The notes: generated by a model from the letters alone, not told the origin. A stretch of DNA of 64,000 nucleotides from an uncultured Paracoccaceae bacterium (GCA_947493745.1 CANLSM010000004.1:124001-188000); one strand, 5' to 3'; positions 8,552 through 18,518 are shown, counted from the stretch's first letter. Translations and numbers: made by a program.

Positions 8552-11500
8552 TGGCGCGGCGTGTAGCCGCCGCCCGACGGCGTGTGGAGGCAGAAGACAT
8601 CGCCCGCTTTCAACTCGCGCTTGTCGGACGACGCCATCGTGTCGGTTGAACCATCGGCGCGCTCCACCCAGCAAGCTCCGGTCTCGCCGGGTCCACCGGC
8701 CTCCAGTCCCGGTGGCGGGACCACCCGATGCCCGGAGAGAACAGAAACCGTCATGTCCTCCAGGAACCGCAGCCGGCGCTCTGTGCCATCGCCCCCGCGA
8801 TACGTCCCCTGCCCGCCCGAGCCGTGCCGAATTGCGAACTTCTCCAGCATCACCGGAAAGCGCCATTCCAGAACTTCGGGATCGGTGAGGCGCGAATTGG
8901 TCATATGGGTGTGCACACCGCCGGTGCCCGGATGGCCCGAGCCATCCGCCAGACGCCCCGCACCGGAGCCGCCGCAGACCGTCTCGTAATACTGGTAGGT
9001 CGCATTGCCCCAGGTGATGTTGTTCATCGTCGATTGCGCCGCCGCCTGTACGCCCAGTGCCTGCAAGAGGCAGGAGGTGACGGCCTGACTGACCTCCACA
9101 TTCCCGGCAATCACAGCGGCGGGATATTCTGGCGACAGCATCGTGCGGCGCGGCAGGATCACGTCGAGCGGCTTCATCACCCCTTCGTTCATCGGAATGT
9201 TGTCGGCCACCAGCAAACGGAAGACGTAAAGGACGGCGGCCCGCGTCACGGGCTCCGGCGCGTTGTAGTTCGTCGCCCGCTCTTCACTGGTGCCGGTGAA
9301 GTCGATCACAGCCGACCGCTCTGCCCGGTCAACGGTGATCTTCACCCGGATCTCGGGGCTGTTGCCGTCGATATCGGGATCCATCGGATAGACGAATTCC
9401 GCATCGCTCAGCCCGTCGATGGCCCGGCGCACACATTCCTCGGCATTGTCCTGCACATGGCCCATATAAGCCTGCACCACATCAAGGCCGAAATGCGTGA
9501 CCATCTTGCGCAACTCCTGCGCGCCCTTCTCGCAGGACGCCACCTGCGCCCGCAGATCGGCCATGTTGATGTCGGGCGCGCGCACCGGATATTCGGCCGC
9601 AAGCAGTCTCTCGCGGGTTTCGACCTCGCGCAAACGGCCCTGATCCACCAGCTTCCAGTTGTCGAGATAGACGCCCTCCTCATGGATCGTGCGACTGTCG
9701 GGCGGCATGGAACCGGGCGTCAGCCCGCCCACATCCGTGTGGTGCCCGCGCGAGGACGTGTAGAACAGCACCTGCTCGCCCGCGTCATCCCAGACCGGTG
9801 TGACGACGGTGATATCGGGCAGATGCGTGCCGCCATTGTAGGGCGCGTTCAGCACATAGACATCGCCCGGTTTCATGTCCGGGTTCTGCGCAATCACCGT
9901 CTTTACGCTGGCCCCCATGGAGCCCAGATGCACCGGCATATGCGGGGCATTGGCGATCAGATCGCCTTCCGCATCAAAAACCGCGCAGGAGAAATCGAGC
10001 CGTTCCTTGATCGTCACGCTGGCGGCCGTGTTTTCCAGCACCGCGCCCATCTGCTCCGCAATGGACATGTAGAGATTGTTGAAGACCTCCAGCATCACCG
10101 GATCGGCCTTGGTGCCGATAGCCTGGTCCCGGTTCAGCGCCTCGACCCTGGTCAGTTCGACATGGTCGTATTCGGTGATCCGTGCCTGCCAGCCCGGCGG
10201 GATCAGGATGGAGGTGTGTTCCTCGACAAGAACCGACGGGCCGGTCAGCTTCGCGCCGGGGCTCAGCGCTGCGCGACGCACGAACCGGGTATCGCACCAC
10301 GCGCCCTCCATGAAAACGGGTGCTTCCAGAACCGGCTCGGCCGCATCCGCGCCTGCTTCGAGTGCATGCCGTATCTCGGAAAGATCAGCGGCCTGACCGA
10401 TGGCCTCGACACTCACCGCCTCGATCACCAGATCCGCATCACCGGGATCGAAGCCGAAGCGCGACCGGTGCGCGACAGCAAAAGCCTCCCGCATCTCAGC
10501 CGCGGTCTCGAAGACAATCGGGAGCGCGGTATCAGTGCCGGCAACCTTCAGATGCGCCAGCGGTTCCAGCCGGATTTGCGCCTCGGCAACCCCTTGCGCC
10601 TCGACCGCACCCAGAGCCTCGGAGCCGAGCCGGTCAAGCAGCGATGCCGCTTCCATCCGCGATGTGTCATCAAGCACCGCCTCGACCGCCTGCTGGCGTC
10701 CGGCACGGATATCGGCAAGGCCCATGCCATAGGCCGACAGAAGCGAGGCCTTGGGATGGATCAGACAGGTGGTCATGCCCAGCGTATCGGCAATGGCGCA
10801 GGCATGCTGCGCCCCGGCCCCGCCAAAGACCGTCAGACAGTATTCGGTGACATCATAGCCGCGCTGGACCGAAATGGTCTTGATCGCATTGGCCATGTTC
10901 TCGACCGCGATGCGCAGGAAGCCCTCGGCGACCGCCTCGGGTGATTGTCCGATCTTGGCGGCGATTGTGCTGAACGCGTCCCTTGTGGCCTCGATATCCA
11001 GCGGCTGGTCCGCATTGGGGCCAAAGATCGCGGGAAAGAATTCGGGCCGCAATCTGCCGGTCAGCACATTCGCATCGGTCACCGCAAGCGGGCCACCGCG
11101 CCCATAGCAGGCCGGTCCGGGATTGGCACCCGCACTTTCCGGCCCGACACGCATCCGCGTTCCGTCAAAGCTCAGAAGCGAGCCGCCACCAGCGGCAACG
11201 GTATGAATGTTCATCATTGGCGCGGTGATCCGCACTCCGGCCACCTGCGCATTCATCACGCGCTCGAAATTACCGGCAAAATGGCAGACATCCGTCGAGG
11301 TCCCGCCCATATCAAAGCCGATGATCCGGTCCTGACCGGCAATCTGGGAGGTGCGCACGGCCCCCACGACACCACCCGCTGGCCCCGAGAGGATCGCATC
11401 CTTGCCCTGAAACACCCGTGCATCGGTCAGACCACCGCTCGACTGCATGAACATCAGCTTGCCCGACGGGTCGGCGTCAAACGCGCTGGCAACCCGGTCC

Positions 11501-12165
11501 ACATACGCGCGCAGGATGGGCGTCAGATAGGCGTCCACGACCGTGGTGTCACCGCGACTGACCATCTTCATCAGAGGCGAGACCTCATGGCTGACGGAGA
11601 CCTGCGTGAAGCCGATCTCGCGCGCGATCCGTGCAGCCGCTTTCTCATGCGCGATATGGCGATAGCCGTGTATGAAGTTGATCGCGACAGCCCGCAGCCC
11701 GGTGTCGAGCGCGACACGCAGATCATGCACCAGCGCGGCCTCATCCAGAGGCACCTCAACCGTGCCGTCGCTGCGCACCCGCTCGTCAGCCTCGATGACC
11801 GAGGCATAAAGCATCTCGGGCAGCACGATGTGGCGCTCGAAAAGCTTCGGGCGATGCTGATAGGCGAGCCGCAGATGTTCGGCAAACCCGCGTGTGGTGA
11901 CAAGCACCAATGGCGCGCCCTTGCGCTCAAGCAGAGCATTGGTCGCAACCGTGGTACCCATCTTGACGGCGCCGACCTTCGTCAGCGGAATGGGCGCATC
12001 GGCCGCAAGTCCCAGAAAGTCGCGCATGCCCTGAAGGGCCGCGTCTTCGTATTGCTCGGGATTTTCCGACAGGAGCTTGCGGGTCAGAAGCGCACCATCC
12101 GGTGTTCGGGCCACGATATCGGTGAACGTGCCGCCACGGTCGACCCAGAAATCCCACACGCTCAT
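8548..12165 (-). CDS. 5-oxoprolinase / hydantoinase A-B fusion
   Basis: The 1205-residue protein joins a HyuA-type ATPase half (start MSVWDFWVDRGGTFTDIV, with the actin-like phosphate motif) to a HyuB-type half (from about residue 690, beginning near DPVMLEVFNNLYMSIAEQMG). Fused proteins of this size are typically ATP-dependent 5-oxoprolinases, which open 5-oxo-L-proline to glutamate, or close relatives acting on hydantoins. A strong ribosome-binding site (GGGAGGG, about four bases before) supports the ATG at 12165 rather than an ATG six codons upstream. The downstream GNAT overlaps by four bases. Long open frames on the opposite strand are composition shadows. Confidence 0.9.
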   Translation of the reverse strand: MSVWDFWVDRGGTFTDIVARTPDGALLTRKLLSENPEQYEDAALQGMRDFLGLAADAPIPLTKVGAVKMGTTVATNALLERKGAPLVLVTTRGFAEHLRLAYQHRPKLFERHIVLPEMLYASVIEADERVRSDGTVEVPLDEAALVHDLRVALDTGLRAVAINFIHGYRHIAHEKAAARIAREIGFTQVSVSHEVSPLMKMVSRGDTTVVDAYLTPILRAYVDRVASAFDADPSGKLMFMQSSGGLTDARVFQGKDAILSGPAGGVVGAVRTSQIAGQDRIIGFDMGGTSTDVCHFAGNFERVMNAQVAGVRITAPMMNIHTVAAGGGSLLSFDGTRMRVGPESAGANPGPACYGRGGPLAVTDANVLTGRLRPEFFPAIFGPNADQPLDIEATRDAFSTIAAKIGQSPEAVAEGFLRIAVENMANAIKTISVQRGYDVTEYCLTVFGGAGAQHACAIADTLGMTTCLIHPKASLLSAYGMGLADIRAGRQQAVEAVLDDTSRMEAASLLDRLGSEALGAVEAQGVAEAQIRLEPLAHLKVAGTDTALPIVFETAAEMREAFAVAHRSRFGFDPGDADLVIEAVSVEAIGQAADLSEIRHALEAGADAAEPVLEAPVFMEGAWCDTRFVRRAALSPGAKLTGPSVLVEEHTSILIPPGWQARITEYDHVELTRVEALNRDQAIGTKADPVMLEVFNNLYMSIAEQMGAVLENTAASVTIKERLDFSCAVFDAEGDLIANAPHMPVHLGSMGASVKTVIAQNPDMKPGDVYVLNAPYNGGTHLPDITVVTPVWDDAGEQVLFYTSSRGHHTDVGGLTPGSMPPDSRTIHEEGVYLDNWKLVDQGRLREVETRERLLAAEYPVRAPDINMADLRAQVASCEKGAQELRKMVTHFGLDVVQAYMGHVQDNAEECVRRAIDGLSDAEFVYPMDPDIDGNSPEIRVKITVDRAERSAVIDFTGTSEERATNYNAPEPVTRAAVLYVFRLLVADNIPMNEGVMKPLDVILPRRTMLSPEYPAAVIAGNVEVSQAVTSCLLQALGVQAAAQSTMNNITWGNATYQYYETVCGGSGAGRLADGSGHPGTGGVHTHMTNSRLTDPEVLEWRFPVMLEKFAIRHGSGGQGTYRGGDGTERRLRFLEDMTVSVLSGHRVVPPPGLEAGGPGETGACWVERADGSTDTMASSDKRELKAGDVFCLHTPSGGGYTPRQ

Positions 12166-12243
12166 ATTGTCCCTCCCGAACACGTCCTGACTTGATATGC
12201 GCAGCCGAAGCGGGTTTCAATCGTTGTGAAGGGGACGGGTGAG

Positions 12244-12723
12244 ATGACGATTTTCCGGGATGCAGGCGAGCGTGATGTCACCCCGATCCTGACCCTTTGG
12301 AACACCGTCATCACCGAAACGACCATCACCTTCACGTCGAAACCCAAAACCGTTGAAGACATAGCCCGGATGATCGATACCCGCAGGGTCCGTATCGCCT
12401 GTGATCCGGGCTTTGCGGGCTTCGCTACCTTCGGCCCCTTCCGAGATGGCCCCGGTTATGCGCATGTGGCCGAGTTGACGCTTATGGTGGCAGAGGATCA
12501 TCGCGGCACCGGTCTGGCGAAGGGGATGCTGAACGATCTTGAGGCTCAGGCAAAGGCTGACGGTATCGACATCCTGATTGCCGGGATCTCATCTTCAAAC
12601 ACCCGTGCTGACCGGTTCTTTGCCCGCGCGGGATATGAATTGAGCGGTCGCCTGCCGAAGGTCGGGCGCAAGGCCGGTCAGAGCCTCAATCTGATCATCC
12701 GGCAGAAGCCGCTCGCTTCCTGA
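12244..12723 (+). CDS. GNAT acetyltransferase, phosphinothricin acetyltransferase-like
   Basis: The 159-residue protein resembles the Pat/Bar group of GNAT enzymes: an N-terminal IFRDAGERDVTPILTLWN segment, the ELTLMVAEDHRGTGLAKGML core that binds acetyl-CoA, and FFARAGYELSGRLPKVGRK near the end. Members acetylate small amines such as phosphinothricin or methionine analogues. I chose the ATG at 12244, which follows a GGTGAG ribosome-binding sequence; a GTG 18 bases upstream is an alternative. It is divergent from the 5-oxoprolinase gene across 78 bases. Confidence 0.82.
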   Translation: MTIFRDAGERDVTPILTLWNTVITETTITFTSKPKTVEDIARMIDTRRVRIACDPGFAGFATFGPFRDGPGYAHVAELTLMVAEDHRGTGLAKGMLNDLEAQAKADGIDILIAGISSSNTRADRFFARAGYELSGRLPKVGRKAGQSLNLIIRQKPLAS

Positions 12724-12789
12724 CAAAATCAGTCAAAACCGGCCAATCCTCCCTTTCACCCGTCCCGCCAAGCCCTTAAACTGGATCCC

Positions 12790-13482
12790 ATGTCGCTTTG
12801 GTCCCGTATTGCTGATGCTCTTGCGGCCCTCACAGCAGGTGAGGGGCTGTCGGAGATATTTGCCAAACTGCGCACGCCACCCGAGCGCACCGTTGCCTTT
12901 GCGATTGCCGTCATCTCACTTGGTGCGAAGATGGCGAAGGCCGATGGGATGGTCACCCGCGATGAGGTGATGGCTTTCCGACAGGTCTTCCACATCGCCG
13001 CCGCAGACGAGGCGCAGGCCGCGCGCGTCTTCAACCTGGCGCGCCAGGATGTCGCCGGTTTCGACCTCTATGCCAAGCGCATCGGGGCCATGTTCGCGGA
13101 TGATGAGGAAGTGCTGGAGAACCTGATGGAAGGGCTCTTTCACATCGCCATGGCGGATGGGCAATACCACACGCTTGAGAACGAGTTTCTCAAGATCGTG
13201 GCGGATGCGTTCAACATGTCCCAGAGCACCTTCCGCACTCTGCGCGCCCGTCACGTGCCCGATTGCGCGCAGGATCCCTACACGGTTCTCGGGATCGAGC
13301 CGGGGACGGATATCGATGAGATCCGCACCCACTGGCGCAGGCTTGTGCGCGACAGCCATCCCGATCACCTCATCGCCAAGGGCGTGCCCGAAGAGGCCAT
13401 CAAGCTCGCCACCAAACGGCTGAGCGCAATCAACGATGCCTGGGAAGAGATCCAGATGAATATCCGCGAACCGGTCAATTGA
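12790..13482 (+). CDS. DjlA-like co-chaperone (TerB + J domain)
   Basis: The 230-residue protein has a TerB-like helical domain (about residues 30-150, with the KMAKADGMVTRDE and MADGQYHTLENEF acidic motifs) and a C-terminal J domain (about 163-225) with the HPD tripeptide in RDSHPDHL. J domains stimulate the ATPase of DnaK. In E. coli DjlA the N-terminus is a membrane anchor; here no transmembrane segment is visible, so the protein is probably soluble. The ATG at 12790 is clear. The next gene starts inside its stop codon (TGATG). Confidence 0.85.
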   Translation: MSLWSRIADALAALTAGEGLSEIFAKLRTPPERTVAFAIAVISLGAKMAKADGMVTRDEVMAFRQVFHIAAADEAQAARVFNLARQDVAGFDLYAKRIGAMFADDEEVLENLMEGLFHIAMADGQYHTLENEFLKIVADAFNMSQSTFRTLRARHVPDCAQDPYTVLGIEPGTDIDEIRTHWRRLVRDSHPDHLIAKGVPEEAIKLATKRLSAINDAWEEIQMNIREPVN

Positions 13483-14519
13483 TGCGGATTGCGACCTACA
13501 ATGTCGAATGGTTCTCGGCGCTCTTCGATCAGACCGACACGCTGCTTCTCGATCATGAACCTTCGCGGCGTCGGAAGATCACCCGAACCGAACAGATCGA
13601 GGCCATAGCCGAGGTCTTTCGCAAGGTTGATGCGGATATCACCATGATCATCGAGGCCCCGAATTCGGGTCATGTGCAGTCCACCATCCGCGCGCTGGAG
13701 CGTTTCGCCACCCATTTCAGGCTGCGCCAACGACGCGCTGTTATCGGATTTGCGAACGGGACCGAGCAGGAGATTGCGGCCCTTTATGACCCGGACAGGC
13801 TTGAGGTCCGCCACGATCCAAGGGGCGCGCTGAACGACACCGGCTCCGACGATCCGGCGCCGCGCTTTGACGGCACGTTCAGGCTGGATGTGGATGTGGA
13901 CGCGCAGCCTGATCTTCACCGCTTTTCCAAACCACCGCTGGAGCTTGAGGTCACGGCTGGCGGGAAAGCGCTGCGCCTGATCGGAGTGCACGCCAAGTCG
14001 AAAGCGCCCCATGGCGCGCGCAACGCCGATGAAGTGACGCAAATCTCGATTGCCAACCGCCGCAAGCAGCTTGCGCAATGCGTCTGGCTGCGCGGTCGGG
14101 TCGAGGAACATCTGACAGCCGACGAGCCGGTCATTGTGCTGGGCGATCTCAACGACGGGCCGGGACTGGACGCCTATGAGAAGCTTTTCGGGCGGTCCTC
14201 CATTGAAGTGGTGCTCGGCCCGGCCGATCCGCCCGGGCACCATCTGGTCGACCCCCATGCAAGCGCGCGGCTGAACCCACGGCAGGGGTGGTTCGTCTCC
14301 ACCGCGAGGTTCTACAACCGCGAGTTCCGGTCTTACGTGAACGCGCTGCTGGACTATGTCATGCTGTCTCCGGATCTGGCCCGGTCAACGAACGCCAAAT
14401 GGACCATCTGGCATCCGTTCGATCATCCCGCCTGCTTTGCCGATGAGAAGCTGAGCCGCGCGCTTTTGACCGCGTCGGATCATTTCCCGGTCAGTGTCGA
14501 TCTCAACTGGCCAGCGTGA
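13482..14519 (+). CDS. Endonuclease/exonuclease/phosphatase family protein
   Basis: The 345-residue protein shows the EEP fold motifs: RIATYNVEWFS at the start, a conserved VIVLGDLNDGPG segment, and SDHFPVSVDLNW at the end with the catalytic Asp-His. The family hydrolyses phosphodiesters in DNA, RNA, lipids or inositol phosphates. There is no signal peptide, so it is likely cytoplasmic. Its ATG overlaps the stop of the DjlA-like gene by one base, which suggests coupled translation. The substrate is unknown. Confidence 0.85.
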   Translation: MRIATYNVEWFSALFDQTDTLLLDHEPSRRRKITRTEQIEAIAEVFRKVDADITMIIEAPNSGHVQSTIRALERFATHFRLRQRRAVIGFANGTEQEIAALYDPDRLEVRHDPRGALNDTGSDDPAPRFDGTFRLDVDVDAQPDLHRFSKPPLELEVTAGGKALRLIGVHAKSKAPHGARNADEVTQISIANRRKQLAQCVWLRGRVEEHLTADEPVIVLGDLNDGPGLDAYEKLFGRSSIEVVLGPADPPGHHLVDPHASARLNPRQGWFVSTARFYNREFRSYVNALLDYVMLSPDLARSTNAKWTIWHPFDHPACFADEKLSRALLTASDHFPVSVDLNWPA

Positions 14520-14553
14520 TGAAAATCGCGCTCCGGTACACTATATTCCAGTC

Positions 14554-14838
14554 ATGAGACATATAGCGCTTCTTCTGCTCATCCTCGCCGCAACGCCCCT
14601 TCGGGCCGAAAGCCTGCCGGATCTGGGACTGCCCGAGGGCTTGATCCCCGATGATCTGAAAAACCAGTTTCAGGAGCTTCTGGACAAGATACCACCAGAA
14701 TTGCAATCTTTGGCGGACAAGCTTGATAACCTGTCCCTTTATGAGTTCCCCGAAACCCTTCCGAACGGCGATATCATCATCCGGCGCAAACACCCGCTTG
14801 AGATGACGCCCGGCCCCGATGAAACAATAGATATCTGA
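14554..14838 (+). CDS. Small secreted protein of unknown function
   Basis: The 94-residue product starts MRHIALLLLILAATPLRAES, a clear signal peptide. The mature part is acidic and helical (DDLKNQFQELLDKIPPELQ) and ends with a conserved-looking tail around LPNGDIIIRRKHP. I recognise this as a small protein type seen in roseobacters but know no function. It lies 34 bases after the EEP gene and 12 bases before pepF on the same strand. The start at 14554 is chosen because the upstream extension is not signal-like. Confidence 0.65.
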   Translation: MRHIALLLLILAATPLRAESLPDLGLPEGLIPDDLKNQFQELLDKIPPELQSLADKLDNLSLYEFPETLPNGDIIIRRKHPLEMTPGPDETIDI

Positions 14839-14850
14839 AACGGATCGCTT

Positions 14851-16680
14851 ATGCTCTTTCTCCGCCCTGCCCATCCTCTCCCTGACGCACGTGATGCTGC
14901 GGGCGGCACCCCGCTCGGCGATCTGCCGGAATGGGATCTGAGTGATCTCTATGCGGCCGTGGACGGGCCGGAGATAACCCGCGATCTGGACTGGCTCGAC
15001 GGTGAATGCGCGGCGTTCGCTGCCGATTATGAGGGCAAACTGGCGGACCTTGGTGGCGACGCCATGCTCACCTGCATCACCCGCTATGAACGGATCGAGC
15101 AGGTGATCGGGCGCATCATGTCATTTGCGGGATTGCGCTACTATCAGAACACCACCGACGCGGACCGGGCAAAGTTCTTCTCGGACATGCAGGGCCGGAT
15201 TACGGATATGTCCACGCCGCTGGTGTTCTTCTCGCTTGAACTGAACCGGATCGAGGACGCCGTGTTGACGGCCATGCTCGACAGCAATGGCGATCTGGCC
15301 CTTTACAGGCCCTATCTCGACCGATTGCGGGCGATGAAACCCTATCAGCTCTCCGACGAGTTGGAGAAATTCCTCCATGATCAGTCGGTCGTGGGGGCTG
15401 CCGCATGGAACCGGCTCTTCGACGAGACCATGGCCGGTCTCAGTTTCGAGGTTGATGGCGAGACACTGCCCCTTGAAGCGACGCTCAATCTGCTAACTGA
15501 TCAGGACAGGGCGCGGCGGGAGGCGGGTGCCAAGGCGCTCGCGGCGGTTTTCGTCGAGAAACTGCCTCTCTTTTCGCGGATCACCAACACGCTTGCCAAG
15601 GAGAAGGAAGTCGAGGACCGCTGGCGCAAGATGCCGACCCCGCAACTGTCCCGGCATCTGTCCAATGATGTAGAGCCGGAGGTCGTGGAAGCCCTGCGCA
15701 ACGCGGTGGTGAACGCCTATCCCCGGCTTTCACATCGGTACTACGCCCTGAAGGCCAAGTGGCTCGGTCTCGAAAAACTCGAAATCTGGGACCGCAACGC
15801 GCCGCTTCCCAAGGATGATGAGAAGGTGATCGGCTGGGATGATGCCAGAACGACGGTTCTGGATGCCTATAACGCTTTTGACACCCGCATGGGTGATCTG
15901 GCCAAGCCATTTTTCGAGAATGGCTGGATAGACGCGCCGGTGAAGCCGGGCAAGGCGCCGGGCGCCTTCGCGCATCCCACGGTGACGGACGCGCACCCTT
16001 ATGTGATGCTGAACTATCTGGGCAAGCAGCGCGATGTGATGACGCTCGCGCATGAGCTTGGCCATGGCGTGCATCAGGTGCTGGCGGCCGAACAGGGAGA
16101 GCTTCTGTCCTCGACCCCGCTGACACTGGCCGAGACGGCATCGGTCTTCGGCGAGATGCTGACCTTCCGCAAACTTCTGGATGCTGCCCCTGATCAAAAG
16201 GCGCGCAAGGAACTTCTGGCCGGCAAGGTCGAGGACATGATCAACACCGTCGTGCGCCAGATCGCCTTTTACGACTTTGAATGCCGCCTGCATGCGGCTC
16301 GGTCGGACGGGGAACTGACACCCGACCAGATCAATGCGATCTGGATGGAGGTGCAGCATGAAAGCCTCGGTCCGGTGTTCAACTACATGGACGGCTACGA
16401 GGCCTTCTGGACCTACATCCCGCACTTCATCCATTCGCCGTTTTATGTCTACGCCTATGCGTTCGGCGACGGATTGGTAAATGCTCTCTATGCGGTCTAC
16501 GAGGAAGGCGATCCCAGCTTTCAGGAGAAGTATTTCGAGATGCTGCGTGCAGGTGGTTCAAAGCACCACAAGGAGCTTCTCGCGCCCTTCGGCCTTGATG
16601 CCTCGGACCCGGCTTTCTGGGACAAGGGCATCAATCTGATCTCGTCGATGATTGACGAATTGGAGACGATTGACGCCTGA
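14851..16680 (+). CDS. pepF: Oligoendopeptidase F, M3 family
   Basis: The 609-residue zinc metallopeptidase has the M3 motif HELGH at about residue 400 (LAHELGHGVHQVL) and the downstream glutamate in LAETASVFGEM. Oligoendopeptidase F cuts short peptides in the cytoplasm. The N-terminus has the usual LPEWDLSDLYAAVDGPE segment of the family. The length matches the family norm. It follows the small secreted protein by 12 bases and could be co-transcribed with the EEP gene upstream. Confidence 0.92.
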   Translation: MLFLRPAHPLPDARDAAGGTPLGDLPEWDLSDLYAAVDGPEITRDLDWLDGECAAFAADYEGKLADLGGDAMLTCITRYERIEQVIGRIMSFAGLRYYQNTTDADRAKFFSDMQGRITDMSTPLVFFSLELNRIEDAVLTAMLDSNGDLALYRPYLDRLRAMKPYQLSDELEKFLHDQSVVGAAAWNRLFDETMAGLSFEVDGETLPLEATLNLLTDQDRARREAGAKALAAVFVEKLPLFSRITNTLAKEKEVEDRWRKMPTPQLSRHLSNDVEPEVVEALRNAVVNAYPRLSHRYYALKAKWLGLEKLEIWDRNAPLPKDDEKVIGWDDARTTVLDAYNAFDTRMGDLAKPFFENGWIDAPVKPGKAPGAFAHPTVTDAHPYVMLNYLGKQRDVMTLAHELGHGVHQVLAAEQGELLSSTPLTLAETASVFGEMLTFRKLLDAAPDQKARKELLAGKVEDMINTVVRQIAFYDFECRLHAARSDGELTPDQINAIWMEVQHESLGPVFNYMDGYEAFWTYIPHFIHSPFYVYAYAFGDGLVNALYAVYEEGDPSFQEKYFEMLRAGGSKHHKELLAPFGLDASDPAFWDKGINLISSMIDELETIDA

Positions 16681-16773
16681 TTTGCGCCGCCTGGAAAGTT
16701 TTTTGCAAAATTCTCCAAGGGGTGACGTATCTTGCACGTCCAACCCGGGATTGAAGTTCAAAAAGAGGCTCCC

Positions 16774-18486
16774 ATGATCTCCACTCTTCGCATGACAAGC
16801 GCCATTCTGCTGGTCACGACCGCCGGTTTTGCCGCTGACATCCCCGCAAGCAGCAGCATTGAGGGTGCCACGCTCTACCCCCAGGGTGCGACGCTGGTCC
16901 GCTCCGTCGATTTCTCTGCACCTGCCGGTTCCAACACCGTCATTATCGATGATCTGCCGCTGAATTTCGATGCATCCACGCTGAGGGTGCAGGGCGAAGG
17001 CGATGCGGCCTTCACGATTGTCTCCGTCGATCACCGGGTCAGCCGCCTGCCGCCGGTGCCTGCTGAGGAAAGTCCCGAATACCAGCGCATCGAGGCCGAG
17101 CTTGAAGCCCTTCAGGACCAGATGACCGATCTGGAGTTTGATGCGCGCGCCGTGACGGCCCGCCTTGAGGTCGCCAACACGCGGATGCGTTTCATCGAAC
17201 AGCTCATCAAGCGCGAACCGCAGAAGATGGTCGATGATGCCGACGCCCAGCGGGCGGGGCCGGAGACATGGGCCGCCAGCATTTCGGTCCTTGCCGAGCA
17301 GATGCAGATCGCCTTGCAGGAAAAGACGGCAGCCGATCGCGACATGGTTGGCATTCGCGAACAGATGGAAGAGCTTTCCGAGGACATCGAGGAAAAGCAG
17401 GCCGAGCTTGATGCCACGCAGTTGCCGCAACGGCCCCGCTCCATTGCGTCGGTCGAGATCAATGGTGACGAGGCAGTGACCGGCACGTTGCTGGTCTCGT
17501 ACCGCATCGCCGAGGCGGGATGGGAGCCGGTCTATGATCTGCGTCTTACCCAGGGCGAAGATGCAAGCCTGCAAATCGACCGCCATGCGCGCGTCTATCA
17601 GCGCACCGGCGAGGACTGGAGCGATGTTGCCCTGACGCTTTCGACCACCCGCCCTTCGGGCCGGATGCAGGCGCCTGATCTGCCGCCGCAACTGGCATCG
17701 CTTTTCGATCCGCAGATCTATGCGCGCGGAGCCGTTGTCAATCAGACAGCCCCCCGGCTGGAAAAAAGCGTTGCGGGGCTCAGCCAAACACAGGAGGCCT
17801 TCGCCGATCTGGAGGTGGAGGACCGGGCAGAGGCGGAATTTGCGCCTCCCCAGGTTCAGACCATCGGCCAGACCGTCGTCTTCAACCTGGGCGAGCGCGC
17901 GGATGTCGATGGCGACGGCACAGTGCGTCAGATGACCATCGACAAGGCCGAAGCTGACGTTGCCACGATAGCCCGCTCGACGCCTGAGTTCGACACAGGC
18001 GCCTATCTCTACGCCAATCTTGAGAATGTCTTTGCCGGACCGATTCTGCCGGGGCGGGCCTCTGCCTTCCGGGACGGGGCGTTCGTGGGCGAGATATTCA
18101 TGCCGATGACAGCACCGGGCGCGGACGCCACCCTGCCCTTCGGGCGCATCGACGGGATCGAGATCACACGGATCGTGCTCGACAAGGAAGAGGGGGATTT
18201 CGGGATCATCGGCACGACCAACAGGCGGACCGAAAAGTTCGAGATCACAGCCCAAAGCGTGCTGCCCTTCGCGATCCCTCTGACGATCTATGACCGGATG
18301 CCGTTCTCGGAGGAGGAGGATCTGGAGATCGAGTTCACCGCCCAGCCGAAGCCCTCCGAGTCCGATTTCGAGGGCAAACGCGGCGTACAGGCCTGGACCC
18401 TCGACCTGAAGCCCGGCGGGAAACAGACAATCCGCTTCGCCTATGAGCTGCAATGGCCCGGCGACAAGCAGATGATCCTTCAGTGA
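16774..18486 (+). CDS. DUF4139 protein (MuiA family), secreted
   Basis: The 570-residue product (start MISTLRMTSAILLVTT) has a signal peptide ending near GFAAD. An N-terminal DUF4140-like region (GATLYPQGATLVRSVDF) is followed by a long coiled-coil region (about residues 95-210) and the DUF4139 beta-rich domain (VSYRIAEAGWEPVYDLRL and later YDRMPFSEEEDLEIE). The family is named after a mucoidy inhibitor, but its biochemical role is not known. An AAGAG ribosome-binding sequence supports the ATG at 16774. A strong terminator follows. The 654-codon open frame on the other strand is a shadow. Confidence 0.85.
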   Translation: MISTLRMTSAILLVTTAGFAADIPASSSIEGATLYPQGATLVRSVDFSAPAGSNTVIIDDLPLNFDASTLRVQGEGDAAFTIVSVDHRVSRLPPVPAEESPEYQRIEAELEALQDQMTDLEFDARAVTARLEVANTRMRFIEQLIKREPQKMVDDADAQRAGPETWAASISVLAEQMQIALQEKTAADRDMVGIREQMEELSEDIEEKQAELDATQLPQRPRSIASVEINGDEAVTGTLLVSYRIAEAGWEPVYDLRLTQGEDASLQIDRHARVYQRTGEDWSDVALTLSTTRPSGRMQAPDLPPQLASLFDPQIYARGAVVNQTAPRLEKSVAGLSQTQEAFADLEVEDRAEAEFAPPQVQTIGQTVVFNLGERADVDGDGTVRQMTIDKAEADVATIARSTPEFDTGAYLYANLENVFAGPILPGRASAFRDGAFVGEIFMPMTAPGADATLPFGRIDGIEITRIVLDKEEGDFGIIGTTNRRTEKFEITAQSVLPFAIPLTIYDRMPFSEEEDLEIEFTAQPKPSESDFEGKRGVQAWTLDLKPGGKQTIRFAYELQWPGDKQMILQ

Positions 18487-18496
18487 TCCATAAGGT

Positions 18497-18514
18497 GCGG
18501 GGCTTCGGCCCCGC
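18497..18514. terminator. Bidirectional hairpin terminator
   Basis: A perfect seven-base-pair GC stem (GCGGGGC / GCCCCGC) closed by a TTCG tetraloop lies between the convergent DUF4139 and nadM-Nudix genes. It sits ten bases after one stop and five bases before the other, so it can serve both strands. There is no long T tract. Confidence 0.7.
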
Positions 18515-18518
18515 CCTC

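Noticed and set aside
8728-12195. Two long plus-strand open frames (738 and 416 codons) opposite the 5-oxoprolinase gene
   Set aside because: They are in one antisense frame kept open by the codon bias of a GC-rich gene. The translations are not protein-like, and the minus-strand gene has clear family motifs.
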